Below, one piece after another: positions 12,550 to 26,000 of a stretch of 64,000 nt of DNA (position 1 is the first letter of the stretch; each line of letters opens with the position of its first letter). The DNA lies in contig VZTJ01004038.1 in the NCBI GenBank assembly GCA_013397795.1, positions 1 through 64,000 on the forward strand, read 5' to 3'. A program made the position numbers and the translations under genes. The DNA is from Orthonyx spaldingii (lineage: Eukaryota; Chordata; Aves; Passeriformes; Orthonychidae). The notes beneath the pieces are model-generated. The model saw only the letters and a program-made list of their open reading frames with translations, was not told the DNA's origin and did not search any database.

Positions 12550-14118
12550 AACAAAGGAGATTCAATTGTGCCACTTGCAGTGAACTTGGAGAGCAATGGT
12601 TGCCTGAATTTTTACCAAGAAGTCAGAGGTCATAGGCCATGGCATTAACCAAGGACCACTATAACCCAGCCAAAGAGAACTTGGGGACTGTGTAGTGAAC
12701 TCTTAGGATGGAACATATAAGGGCTAGCAATTCTGTTATGAAAAGTCAAAATGGGATTTTATGGAAATGATGAATATTTTCTTGGCATTTTTAAACAGTA
12801 AATGAAAAAAAAATAGATAAATGTGCAAGCAATTATTTATGTGTATGTGTGTATATATATGTTTTAATCTATATATGCACATATACAAACAGTTCTGTGT
12901 AGATCTAATACAGATTTATAGAGATGAACATAAAAATGCATATTTATTTACACATCCACCTGCAATGACATAGCAAAGAGATTTCTCTTTCTGTCATAGC
13001 CAGAATTATTGGGCCTGACATTAGCAAAGCTGCACTTAATGGAGTGTGGGACACCTGAAGACTCTTCAGGGCTACAGCAAGACTTTAAGAAACTGTGTTC
13101 CCAGTGCATGAATTAACACAATAAGAACAGTGGTTATTGTGCTGTCAATGGCAGATTAATGAAGACTGGATTCAGTTAATTACAGAACCCTATATATTTT
13201 TTTTAATTCTCCTTGCATGCTCCAAAACTTCCAAAAACTTTCAGTCAAACCATTACACTAGGATATGAAGTAGATAAACCACAAAGCTTAAAGTTTAGGC
13301 AGAAGAACAATATATAGTGTTTCCATTAAAAAAAATACAAGAGTGGTAGAGCGTAGAATTTGCTGCCTCTTTGTAGGTCATTTGACTCTGTGTAAGACAG
13401 AGGAGCCATCCTGCAAGCACAGCAATATGCTTATGCAATATAGAAACATTCCTTTATGTACAGTGCTGATTTTACTGAGGAGCAGAAGGATGATATTATT
13501 TCAGGCTTTTAGAAATAGCACAAGTCCTGTGGCTCAAGTCCTGGATTTAGCTTTACCATTCTAAACAGTTCAATGAATAGTCCTGTACTGGTGACAAACA
13601 GTTGCTAGTTTTGTGACATTTGTATGTTTGCCAACATAGTTTCGTATATTAATTGATTTTTAAATTTATGCCACAGTTTTATTGTATCTTGAGTCTATCC
13701 AAACTCACTCTTCAAAGATGTACAATTATAAACAGCTATAATTCTGAGAAACAAGCACAGTCAAACTTTGCCAAATGAGGAACCCCGGTAAATGTGCCAG
13801 GAGAGCAAGGCCTGCTCTTAATCTGCATAAAAAGGAATATATTTTGGCTGCTTTTTTCTTTACTGCAGCCCACATCATACTGTTTATAGTTTCATCCTGA
13901 AATGATGATCTGGATATGAAATGTGGAGTGCAACTCCATACTCAAAGTGGGAGCAGTTGAAAGTCATCTTGCTGAGAGACATGTACTTTATGGACATGTG
14001 CCATACTGTTCTGATGGGCATTCACAGGCTAACTAACCTCACTGCTTTCCAAAAGAGAAGCAAAAGTTTACGTTGTCTAAAAACATGCAAAACTTCCTTT
14101 TAACAAGCAAAACAATCT

Positions 14119-14229
14119 ACACCCCCCCCAAAAAAAGATCAAAAACCAACAACAACCAAAAAACAAAAAGCCAAAAACCCCAACAAAAACAACAAAAACA
14201 ACCCAAAAAACAAAAAACCCCACTCCAAA
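14119..14229. repeat. A/C-only low-complexity tract
   Basis: About 110 bp almost entirely of A and C (runs of A3-A7 separated by C or CC), with a C8 run at the left. The strand asymmetry is extreme. The open frames called across it on both strands are artefacts of composition. Confidence 0.9.
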
Positions 14230-15607
14230 ATGCAGAAGTTGTCCAGACTGTACAATAGAAAATTTTCCTGTACTAGATGTCACTTTTCCCTTTGGTGGGC
14301 CTATTTTCTTACAGATTTCAGTGGAAAAAAGGTTCTGAGCAATTCTCCTCTAATCAGCTTTTGCTTTGGAGCAGTAATTTTTTATGTTAAAAGTATATGA
14401 TAGCATCATGTCAGCAGATGCAAATGGTTAAAGAAATGTCACAGGAATTTCTGTTCTCCACATGAGGATACTGTGGGACTCCAGTGTTTTTCAGGAGAGA
14501 TTTTTATGTACCCTATCAGCTACGTGCTTATTTACAAAGCTGGCAAAGTTAGTCTTATTATTAAAGTGACTATAAAAACCTGATAACTGCTTCCTATTTG
14601 TACCGCACAGGGTATGTGCAACCTGATTGAGCTGAAGAAAGTCACTGCATTTCTTTATCTACTTAAGAGCTATCCAGCTCACAGCTATTCACAGCTTCTA
14701 GAATAAATTAATTATTTCTGGTTTTGAGGCATTCAAATAATTCTAAAAATTTACATGTAGAGAATACAGATTTAAAAGAACAAATATTTACATAACTAAA
14801 CTGAGTAAGTGGTATTCATGTAAAGCACATTGCATAGTTATGTTTTCTAACAGGTTTGGAAGCACTAAATCATCATGTGGGTAAGTTACATATTTAACTA
14901 AGTTGGAAAGCATTATGTGCGATAGCATTAATCACTCAGTTCCACTATCAAAGAGCCCATGCTACACAATTTTTGAATCAGTTAATTTGGTATAATTTCA
15001 CTGATAATAAAAGCATCTTCAGGTCCTAGGAGTAGATCTGGTAGTATGTGAACACATTGACCAAATACACCCATTGACCCACCCAAAAGCTTGCAATGAA
15101 ATTACTCGTTTGTTATTCTTTTTATTAGGCTCAAGATATAGGCATCTTGCCATTGTTTCTTTGATCACTAAATGCACAAATGCATTGTCCCCTCTGCTGA
15201 TATTTTTGTGACTGTTCTCCTTCCCAGACCCATTCCCAGCCTCATAATGTCAGTGGAAGATCATGTAGCAAGGTAAATGTAGATTATTCATGTTAACATT
15301 TTAAAAGATTAGCAGGTGCTAATTAAGTAGAATTGGTCCAAAGATTTTCAAAGCCTGATCCTCTTTTCCAACAAGGCAAATAAGGCATGTGACTTTTGTA
15401 AGAATGTTTTCCATGTTGAATGGAAAGGACCAGACAGGCACAGTCCATCACCAGCTTCTCATTCTGCACTTTTGGAGGAGATCTCTGCCTTTCAGAGCAG
15501 GTTGAGTGGACCAGGATGGCTTCTTGGTACTGCAGGCAAGCTGGTGTGTATGTCCTAGCTCACAGAATCAATGACTGTATATTTGGAGATAGTTTCCAGA
15601 TTTTAAG

Positions 15608-15712
15608 TCATAGATTTATGGAATGCTTTGGTTTGCAAGGGAACTTAAAAATCATCTAGTTCCAACCCTGTTGCCATGGGCAGGGACAACTTCCAATAGA
15701 CCAGGTTAACAT
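15608..15712 (-). mobile_element. CR1 LINE 3' fragment (about 105 bp)
   Basis: The + strand reads CATAGATTTATGGAATGCTT, then a TTGCAAGGGAACTTAAAAATCATCTAG-type module, then TTCCAACCCTGTTGCCATGG GCAGGGACAACTTCC and AGACCAGGTT. This is the reverse complement of a CR1 3' end, with the usual order of modules. It is short and 5'-truncated. Confidence 0.85.
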
Positions 15713-18005
15713 CACTCTCATCAAGTTCATTATCATTAACATCGTTATCCTGTCAATGCTTTTCATATTTTTGCTATGGTTGTTGCTGCTGGTTTTACTG
15801 TTGGAAAAACTATACTTTGTAGTCCTGGACTGAGCAATACAAGTTTATGAAGAAAGTTCAGCTAAAGCACAAATTAGTCAAATATCATGTAAAAATGATA
15901 GGCAGGATTCAGCAGCCATTTCAACAGTGAAAGCTAAGTGCCCATTGAAATAATGATACAATGAAGCTGTGCTCTTACCTTTATGCTTTCCCTCCCTATT
16001 TATATAGTTTCCCCCCATTTTTCTGTTCTGTCTACATTTGTTTAATTTCAGCTCTTGTGTGACAGCTTTAAATGACGTATTTAATCTCTCAGCTCTTCTG
16101 CATTCTTTGACATGCAGTTTTATACATTTAGACATAAGTTTTACACATGGAAAGAGTGGGAAATATACATGGAAGTAAGACTTCTGAAATCCTCACAAAT
16201 GCACATTTTCTGCCAAATTAGACAAGATTGTAATCAAATTTTTATTGGCAATTGACCTAAGATGGTATGTGGCCCACTCCAATATCCCTGAAAACCATTA
16301 GAAGGATTTCCTTGGATTTTTGTTCGATTTGTGTTGTGTTCATCTTATTGCATGCAGTTGTATTTCCTGTCTTGCATACATTAATTTTCTGGTCACGTAA
16401 ATTTTCTGTAACTTTTCCCTGGGTAACCTTGCTGTAGCCGCATCAAGGAGTCTCCCCCACAGCAACCAAAAGTCCCTAATGTTTATCTGAGGATAGTAAC
16501 TTCTTGATTTGTGGGCAGAATAGCCTTCTGTACTTCTGTTCACTGTTTTGTGCAGCTGTTAGTTTGAAACAATTAACAGATAAAAGCCCTACAACAAAGT
16601 GATGCCATTTTGGCATGTCAATGTCTGTCAATAGCAAGCACAATATTTCACATCAGTTTGCATGTTTTCTCTTGATAATATTAATAACTGAAGTCTTTCA
16701 TTCTTTACATAAAATATAAGTATCAGAGATCTTTAGTCTTGGGAGCTAATTTCTAAGTGTTCACATATTACCTTTATCTTCAAATGATTTTTTAATTATT
16801 ATTCTCTGCTGAGATTGCAAACTGACATTCCATTGAATTACTGGATAGATATTTCCAAACGTATTCCATTTACATTGACTAGAAAGCTATTTTACCCAGC
16901 CTGTAAAATGCATTGTTTTTTGTAGCTGCTTCCCACTGTGGCAAGTGACACTCCCTTATCTTCACCAAAACAAACACAAATTTTCCCTTGCTTTCCCTAC
17001 ATGAGACTGAGAGCCAAAAGTTTTGGCTTGTTAGGGCTGAATCTGCATCCTTTATGTATCCACAAGGCCTCCAGCAATCACCAGATTAGTATGCTTGTGA
17101 AGGTCAGGAGCTGAGCTTCCATAGGCCAAGTTCTGCATTGGGTTATAGCAATGTCTCATGTTGGTACTGAACTGAATATTTCACAACACTGTAACCAAGA
17201 TCACTGTAACTAAATCTCTTTCACACTTTTGCCTGTAATTTATCTGTAAGGCAAAATAAAGTAGTTGGGTGTCACTGTTTGAAGGGAAACAGTACATGAC
17301 TTGTGCCATTTCAGTGCTTTGAAGAGTCTGAACATATTAGTAAGTAGAATGAATCATTTTCCTGTGTTGGATTCCTGCTTGTAGCAGAAAGATTGCATTT
17401 TCTTTATATCAGCAAGTCCAGATTCTGTATGTGTTCTGCCCAGGCAGGAGGACTATTTAGCCATAATGTTCTTTCAAGTTAGCTTTTGTATTACAGTGAA
17501 AAACAACATTTCTTTTTAATTTGTGATAAACCTGTATTATAATGCCTTATTTTTAATCTTGTACAAAACAACAGAAAACATTGGCCTTTCATGTATTATT
17601 CACTTTAAAAGATGTATTGTACTATGAAATTTTGTAAATAGTTTTAGTTGGGGCAGGTAATTGCATGTACACTTGTATAAAAAGAGGCAAAAAGGCACAC
17701 TTTTAACAAAAACTAATGATTTTTGTAAGAGACATTTTAAATGTGCATGGAGATTATATATCCTTTTAAAATGTATGTCTTTTTGGTTTTCCTTCCAATC
17801 TACTGCATGCCATTCATGCCTGACTGCAGTAAAACAAAACAGTAAGTTTTCCTAAATGTTTTTGCCATATCACTCCTGGCACAGTTAAATCACTAGTTGC
17901 ATGTGCATTCAGCAAATCAAAATACAAACAGCAAATAAAGAAGAAAAGTAACTTAATGTTTGTGATCTGCCAACCTCAGTGTTTCAAGGTCCATAACACA
18001 GTATA

Positions 18006-18065
18006 TGAAAAGTGTTATCAACATCTAAGCTGTCTGAAAAGTGTTATCAACATCTAAGCTGTCTG
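18006..18065. repeat. 29-bp perfect tandem duplication
   Basis: A 29-bp unit (18006-18034) is repeated exactly at 18035-18063, and the next two bases continue the unit. It lies inside the putative ADCY1 3' UTR. Perfect identity in otherwise ordinary sequence suggests a recent duplication or an assembly or polymerase artefact. Confidence 0.92.
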
Positions 18066-18379
18066 CATAAGGTACTTTCTGGTCATTAGAAGCAATAAAC
18101 TACTTTCTGTAAAATGAAAAGCAAACCAATACTCCAGTTCAAAATGGTGTAATATCTGACATTCAATGGTTAGTCTCTGATACTGCATTTGATGTACTAT
18201 TGTCATCAAGAAGGACCAGGTGTCAAATCCATCTTTGCTGTATGCAGGTGCAACACTATGGAAGGCAAAGAAGGTGAATTTGGCCCATCAACGTTACCCA
18301 GAGTATATTTCTAATGCGATAATAAGTTATTGTATATGAAAAGTACATAATGCAAATAGGTTGTTTTCCTGGATACATG

Positions 18380-18427
18380 CATACGTATATATACGTATGT
18401 ATATATGTGTATATATATATATATATC
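18380..18427. repeat. AT-rich microsatellite with 20-bp palindrome
   Basis: CATACGTATATATACGTATG (18380-18399) is a perfect palindrome and runs into a (TG/TA)n tract. It is likely length-variable. Confidence 0.85.
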
Positions 18428-21400
18428 TATATAAAAATTAATTTTGTTGCCTTATTTCTGTCAGATTTTTTTACTTATTTTCCAAATAGTTTCTATTGCT
18501 AAGCAGAAGGTATTTAACAAAACTATCCGGAGAAGGTTCATTGGGTTTATCTGGCTTCGAGCCATCTGGGTTCTGTGTTGATTCCATGCTTACAGGGATG
18601 TGTCCCTTTAGCATCACAGGTTAACGTACAGCTTGTCAACTAGTGACATAGGAATAAGAAATCAATATCCAATCCTCTATCTGATTTTTCCCGTAAAGCT
18701 GCTGAATAAACCTTAAAATTCTGAAGGTATTTTGCACACCTCATTTTTAAAGTTGTCATATCCAGGTCACTACAACTCAGGATTACTTCTCAAATTACTT
18801 ATATAATTGCGGTATGATAAATAAGGAGTATTGGAGGAGCATAACACTGAGTCTTGTGGCAAAGGGACTATGAATACTTTCTGCTTTGGATAAGGACTTG
18901 CATTATACAATTTGAGCTAATTTTATAATAGGACTCAGAAATCTGTTAATTTGTTTGTTTAATCAGGTGACTGTAGGATTAACTAAGCAGTACAGCTTTG
19001 GCAAGTACTTTTGTCATCCTAAGTTAAGAGGCAGGTTCATACAATATACCCCTGTTGCCTGCATAGAAAAACCACTACCTTGTACTGACAATTGTCTTCA
19101 TTATAGTAGTTAAAGGTTTCTAACAGTCATAAACTAACTCGTCTCAAATTCAGTGGGTTTTACATTTCATTGTAGTGTAATTGTTGTGAATAATGACAAT
19201 CTGGACACTACTCCTGTACCCCAACCCTGTTTATGAATGGCTTTTTCCAGAACTCTGTATAGGCAATTTTTTGATCATTGTTCCTTTTAATCCCATATCT
19301 CACAGAGTTTTCAGGCCAAATCAAAATCATTAATAAATATATTAACATAAATAATGGAAAAAGTACATATAAGGGAGTGGCTGCCTGTTGCTCTTCAATT
19401 CCACTTCAAAATATCACTCTGCTTGGGTAGCCTGATGTAATTTACAATCTGATCAGGGTGAGGATATAAAGAAGGAAAGAAGAAAAAAAAATGGGCAAAG
19501 TTTGCAAGAGTACAAAAGAAAGAGTACAAAAAAAAAGAAGCCTATGATATAGCAGCTGCTGTAAGAAAAAGGTGAAAAGCTAGTACTGTTCTGAAGTCAG
19601 TGGTAAAACTCAGTGACATGGGACAAGTCTGGAGTATCTGAGCTACGAGTACATAACCAGATTTGTAGTGCAACAAAAAGAATTGCATGGTCAAATCAGT
19701 TTCTGAGGTTTTGTGTCAGTTCACATTTTCAAAAATGTTCAAGATCTGGTGAACTACCTTCAGAATTTCAGAAGGAATTATTAGAATTAGTTGGGGTTTG
19801 TCACCTTTAATGCCTATTTTTTGATTATGAGGAAGCACCTTGGAATTTGAATTAACCTTGGATAACATACATAGTGTATGTGCTGAAAGGACTTGGTTTT
19901 GCTTGTGCCTTACTGCATGCTGGAGGATCTGCTTCTTTATATTAGGATCCCTGTTTTATGCTTTCTGTGGCATCAGACATGACACACTTGCATAAAACTG
20001 AAGGAACAAAAAGTGCTGCATCACTGTGAAGACTTTTTATTAATTCCTTTCCTACTTTGGTTTACTACCACTACAGCTATGTGGATGCAAGGACTGCTCC
20101 ATTTGTTTATGGAGGGAGGCCATACACAGGTATATGTGGGTCCAAGCTAAAGAAGAATAGGTTTCCTGGAAAGCTCAGGATATACAGTGAGCTGAGTTCT
20201 GCAGAAAATATTTTTTGATAGATTGGAGCTCCTTTTAAAAAGCTGGCTGCTCTCCTCTTCAGAACAGGCTTATGTAAAACGACTGAAACCATCCATAACA
20301 CCTTGTAACTGTACTGTCAGGTTTGTTAGATGTAGGTTAGTCTGCTGGTGGTAAAACAGCTAACAAACAATTCTTGTTGCGGGCTAAAGTGGGGTTTAAT
20401 TACTGTGGTTGTGCGCACTACCATGTCTTACTTTCAAGTGCCTGGCCTTCTGCTTTAATCCTAGACCTGTCTGTAGTGTCATCAGTTATGAAAACCTTTA
20501 GCTGGCACATTGAAGTTACTTAGGTGATTTCTCATGTCTTTTGCTTCTTAGTGCACATGGGTGCAAAGGTTGTCTGTTCTTACATTTTAAATGCCATTTG
20601 AGCAATATATCAAGAATTTTCAATGAAATGTAAAAGAAAATTAATTACCTGTGCCATCAAAATTGCTTCATGATAATTATATTTTTAATTGCTATAGTAG
20701 AGATTCGCCTTCACTTAGAATTCCTGCTTTTTTTTACAGTAACATTACTAGGGCTCAATAAGGAAAAACAAAGAAGAAAAGTGATTGCATAACTTGTTCC
20801 CATTTACAAGTATAATTGTCTGTACAAAAGGGAACTTAGACAAAGCAAATGGAGAGTTTCTTTTCTGCATTCAAACAACTAGTTATTACCCAGAAGTAGC
20901 TTTGAAAAATATTGCAGAATATAGTAAGAATGAAAGTAATGCTTACTGGTCTGAGCTACCTTTTCTACCATAACTAACTCAATACAGAGAATCTTAGAGC
21001 AATGATATTATTTTCGTTGAAATTCTAACAGAGGTTAAATTCTGACACGCATTTCACAGTTTCAAGCAGATTTGGTCAAATTTGACCCATCACTTAAAAT
21101 CCCTGTCTTTAAAACTTGTGTTGCAAGTGATATCTGTGTGGATTTTATCCTGCTGGTAAGTCCTTATACTCTCTGCTGTCTGGAGGTTAACTTCTGTGCT
21201 GCTGGCATATGTATATAGGTTCTGCTTGGGAATAAGATGCTAAGCATTTTTCCAATCCGTTAATTGAAAAGACATAAAAGTGTTTTATAATTAATGTTCA
21301 GCAGCCTAAGGTAGGAAGCAAAAGACCACACAGAGCATGTGTTCTACAAACAAAATTAGTCTGTCTACACATGATGACAGAGAGTTCATTATAGGCTTAT

Positions 21401-22622
21401 CCATAATTTTAAGCATCCTATAAATATTTAAAGGTAATAAATAACATAGCAATAAGAGGAGATGAAGCTAGACACACCTACCTGCCTCTTAACACCACAT
21501 AAGTCTTCTTTGGATGTAAAAATATGACCTACAGCTCATAAAATACTGCTTCTTCAGAAATTGGTATCCCTTCTACCCTTAACTCACCTTCAGTTGTTCA
21601 GTGCTGTCATATTTTTGTTGAGGTGTTTACTGTCCACTTAGGCCTGCTTTACCATCTCTCTCTGTAGGTCCTCTGTCAAGTGTCAAGTTTGATGTGGCTG
21701 TCAAACTCCTTTTTCAAAAAGTATATTTTCAACAATTTGATTTTTTTTATATAATAGACGTTTAGGGGAAAAGAAATACATTTAACATAATCTCATTAGG
21801 AAGCAGTACATGTGACAGCAAACCTGAAAGGGCACATAAACATACCCTGTGGTGGGATTGCAGGCACCAGCAGCTGGCAGCAGGATGGGAAATAAGGCTT
21901 CAGCCTGCCATCAGCAAGCAGAGCAGCATCTCCGCTCAAGGGCCCGAAGAAAGACACAGATAAGCAAGAGTGGTATAGCCTAACTCATGTTCCCTAGCAG
22001 TTTAACAAAAACATGCAAATCCATTTGAAGAGCAATCATGTTGTCTGTGTCTGGATATCACTCTTTATTAAAATATTAGAGAGAGGAAAGGTACAGGCTT
22101 GGAGTATTATAAGGCTGGTTGAATTGAAGCATTCAGTAAGAAGACTGTGCAAGAGGAACCTTATCAACTACTTAACCTGCAGATGTTTGCAGCAAATTCT
22201 GCACTGCTTATGAACTAACTCGAATATTTGCCTAGACTTTATGGAAAAAAAGATTTATTTGCCTCAGGTAGACATATAGGAAAACAAAATGTATTCTTCT
22301 CTGTATTTATTGGCATAAAGGTTTTCAGTAGAACTTTTAGTCTTGTTTACAGCCCAGTAAAATTAATGAAAATATTAACTTCAACAACTACTGAATTTTA
22401 GATTAGGCCTTATTCTAGTGTCTATTCCTCTACCATGTCAAATGGGGTGTCACCAGTGACTTCCAAGGGACCAGGAGGAAGCCTACTGTATCACCAAAGA
22501 AACATCTACATAGGTAAAAGTGATAGTCCTTACTTTAAGGAGTGAACTAGGAAGTCAAGATGTCATAATTCCAACTGTTACAGCCCACTGAACCTATAAA
22601 TAATCTTTTTATAGCTATACAC

Positions 22623-22733
22623 TATATATATATATATATATATGTATATACATAGTACNNNNNNNNNNNNNNNNNNNNNNNNNNNNNNNNNNNNNNNTAT
22701 ATATATATATATATATATGTATATACATAGTAC
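22623..22733. repeat. (TA)n repeat with identical 36-bp copies on both sides of a gap
   Basis: The 36 bp at 22623-22658, (TA)10 followed by TGTATATACATAGTAC, recur exactly at 22698-22733 after 39 Ns. This is the pattern left when two contig ends overlap but are not merged. Confidence 0.9.
22659..22697. other. Assembly gap (39 N)
   Basis: A run of 39 N flanked by identical sequence. The gap is probably not a true missing segment. Confidence 0.97.
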
Positions 22734-22984
22734 AATACAATAACAACACTGGGTAACTTCTAATGATAGATTTTCCTTAATAATACGGGTCTATTTTTAT
22801 GTAAATATATTATTGTAGAGTATCTTCCAGTCTTTTTCAGGATTATTAAAGTAAGAAGAGCAATTGAATATTTGTCCTATTTTTATGTTAAAAAGTGAAT
22901 GGACTGAAATGTTAAATGTGAATGTAAATTTCTTATTGCAACTTTTATACTGAGTGTTTGCACTATTATAATTTCTGGAATCTA

Positions 22985-23017
22985 ATTAAAAATAAAGGAA
23001 AAAATTGCTTGAATAAA
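22985..23017 (+). promoter_or_regulatory. Candidate distal poly(A) signal cluster of ADCY1
   Basis: ATTAAA at 22985-22990, AATAAA at 22991-22996 and AATAAA at 23012-23017 are followed by a GU-rich tract (GTGGCTTTGGTTTTGGTTTG, 23034-23053). That is the arrangement of a strong cleavage/polyadenylation site. The assignment to ADCY1 is inferred from strand and the absence of another gene. Confidence 0.5.
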
Positions 23018-23053
23018 CAACTGTTTGAAATTGTGGCTTTGGTTTTGGTTTGG

Positions 23054-26000
23054 CCTTTTGGGGGAGGAGGTTGGTTGGGATTTTTTTTGTTTGTTTTTTA
23101 AATCAAGTTGTACTCATTATCCTATACCAAGCTGCTTCTCAGACGGTTCAGCTACAGCTTCTCAGTTTTCAGGCTATGAACATGCCTTGAGAAATGCTGC
23201 AGCTCTGCTTTCAGAATTGCTTTGAACTAAAGAATTTCATGGGAACAATTCAGCTCCCTTGTGAGTCTTGTTGATTTTCTGCATTGGCCACACTGTAAGC
23301 CAGCTTGGGCCAAGTGTACCATTCACTGTGCAAGCAGAGGAAATTAAACATGCAGTGACCAGCAAAATACCAGCCATACAGACCAGAACACAGTGAGGGC
23401 AAGATTATCTCTCCCTTTCCTCAAGGCAGAAATTATCAGTCAATTTGGGCTAAGTGTAGATTTTGAAGGCAGTTTATATTGTGCAACATATAGAGCCAAC
23501 CTGAGTGTGAAATTGCATAGGTTAACTTAAAACTGATTTGAAAATCCATAAAGTTTTATCAGGTAACATGCCTTGCAAGAGAGTTGCTGAGCTTGGTTAG
23601 TTCAAAGTAATTTGATTGTACCACTTCCAAATGACAGCAGACTCCCATCTGGCCAGCTCAGAGCAGAAGCAGAGGTGCTCAGGTGCCTCATTCCTGTTCA
23701 TGAAGATATGCCCTGAGAGAACTTGGAAATGAAGAGTCCCCTGTGATGTATAACAGCCTGGGTTCACATACAAGGGATTTTAATCCAAATGCTAGACAAA
23801 GTCTCCCCAGCTGTTTTTCCTGCAGGTTAGAGAGCACAGTGTGAGTTGTACAGAATTACTGTGTTCACAGGGAGTGTAATGGAACTGCTCTTGGCTTGCC
23901 CTTACATTAGGGAGAAGTGTTTGAGGCCTTATGTAGCCATTTTTTGCCTTGTCTTTCCCTTCTGAAAGACAACATGCCAGACCTTCCTAAATGTAAATCA
24001 GAATGACTCCGCTAAAGTCAAAGGGACATAAATAAACTCAAAATCTGTCCTTCACCTTTCATTGTGCCTATTTGCCACCTTGGTATTTTAAGGCTTTCTC
24101 TTAATACTAAAATGTATAACCCCTCCAGTGTTGTTTTGGGGAATTTTACGTACATAAATACATATAGAGCTATTTATACTTATGTATAAAATATGTACAC
24201 TCACAGACAAATATGTTAATGAGATAATGTATGTTCTGGATTAATGACTCGAGTCACTACTTGGAAACATTTTTCTGCCATGCCCCATTACACAGCCAAA
24301 TCACTTCAGAGACAGTATGAGAATTCCTTTTGCTTAAAGAAAAAGTCAGTATCAGCATTAGATTGCTCATATCTTCTGGTAACATTTTTGGACATGAGGA
24401 ATTCCAGACAGCATTTCCATAACATAAACCACCCAGGACTGAAACTGATGTTCTTGTCCAACAATATTACCAGAGGATATTGTCGATTTCAAACAGGCAG
24501 AAGGGGAGAACAGAAAATCAGAACATTGTGTACATCATCCATTGTGTACCTTGGTGCATTGCCACTGTATCTATGTCAAAGTCTTCTAGTTTTGCAGCCA
24601 TTCCCTAGAGCAGTGGGTCACCTAATGCCCTGCTTCTGCTGGCAGAACATGATGTTCAATGGAAGGAAACAATTATACAGCTATCAAATGATGGACCATA
24701 TTCTTATTTGGGCCATTCTCACTTGGGCCATTATGCTGGAAAAAAAAGAGTCTTAGCTGTAAAGTGAGCCACATAGTAGAGATTGTCTGTGACATTTTTG
24801 GCTCTCATGAAACCCTTCGAACTGTCAAGAGAGCATTGAAGGATGGGGATCTTAATGTATAATCAGGCTGCTTAGGAGTCCTGGTCTGATCCTAAACATC
24901 CAGTCTTATGAAGATTATTTCTGCTGTCCACTTCAGCAGTAGTTTGAATAAGTTTCCAGGCTCAAAGCTTAGCAAATAGAAACTGTTTTTTAATATTACA
25001 TTAATGAGAGTCTCCCAGGTTTACACTGCTCCTATATTTATAACCAGACATTGGTTAACTGTTATTAGATTAGGTTATTAGCTTAACTGTTATAGAGAGC
25101 TAGCAAGGAAGAAGTTAGTGATGAAGAAGTAGTCATTATCATCAAGAATATTTACCTTTTCATTTACAAGGCACACTCTGAAGATACCAGTGATGGCTGT
25201 CATAGAGGCAGTGTAACATATAAATTACAACACTATCACAAAAGAAGCAGACGAGCTTCCCTATCAGAAGTGCTCTGCTTCACTAAGTCAATGGGACTCT
25301 GATTAATAAATTAGCTTTCCCTCAACTTAGACCACCTGGGGATTCTTCTGCACAATTCTAATGCAACAAGAAAGAGCCATTTATATTCACCTGGCCTTAC
25401 TTCCTCTACAGGACTACACTCAGTCTGGCCACACTACTGCACTGCACAAACACAGCACTTTTAGTTGATTATTGGATGTCATAAAGTAAAACAAATCCAT
25501 CATTTTCTGGTTGCTGAGACATTTGAAGCTAGACATTTGTTTGGCATTGGCCAAACTGGGCTCATACTATTGCCAAAGGTCATGAAAGCAGCACCAACTG
25601 TTTTCCCCCAAACTCTATAGTTATTCTGTATGTTTATTGAACATTGGCAATACTGTTATGTGCTCCTCAGCAGCTCTGCCAACATAATTAAACAGGAGCA
25701 GTTGTATCAGAAAAGACACAGCAAGTTACTGAGGAAAGGTCCCAGTTGAACATTAACTCAGATTGACTTCTGGGATGTAGAAACACATAGAAAGTGTATA
25801 GTACACCGAATAGAGAATAAATAACATGCAGACAGAACACATTGTGGCATTCTGATAAGATGAGAGTGGATAAGCACATAATGAAGAGGAATCATTGACA
25901 CAATTAAAAAGACAGTGGTAACGCATCGATTTTGTTAAGGTCAGTGACCTCTGCTGCTATTAAAGTATACCTGACTTCTTACTACTGGGGTAATTAGATA

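Larger units (their letters stand above)
12550..23030 (+). other. ADCY1: Probable long ADCY1 3' UTR
   Basis: After the TAG at 12547-12549 there is ~10.5 kb with no recognisable gene. It ends at a cluster of ATTAAA/AATAAA signals (22985-23017) followed at once by a GU-rich tract. Human ADCY1 also has a 3' UTR of several kilobases, so a long UTR is expected. Internal AATAAA sequences near 14702, 17257, 17935 and 18708 could serve shorter isoforms. The extent is inferred and only transcript data would fix it. Within it are a CR1 fragment, an A/C-rich tract, a tandem duplication, AT microsatellites and an assembly gap. Confidence 0.45.

Noticed and set aside
14073..14283. Open frames on both strands over the A/C tract
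   Set aside because: They are Lys/Gln/Asn/Pro on one strand and Phe/Val/Gly on the other, purely from simple sequence.
24244..24756. 170-codon open frame on the + strand
   Set aside because: It has an ATG start and is long for AT-rich DNA, but there is no motif, signal or repeat, no promoter or poly(A) context, and ordinary composition. One such frame in 64 kb is not surprising.
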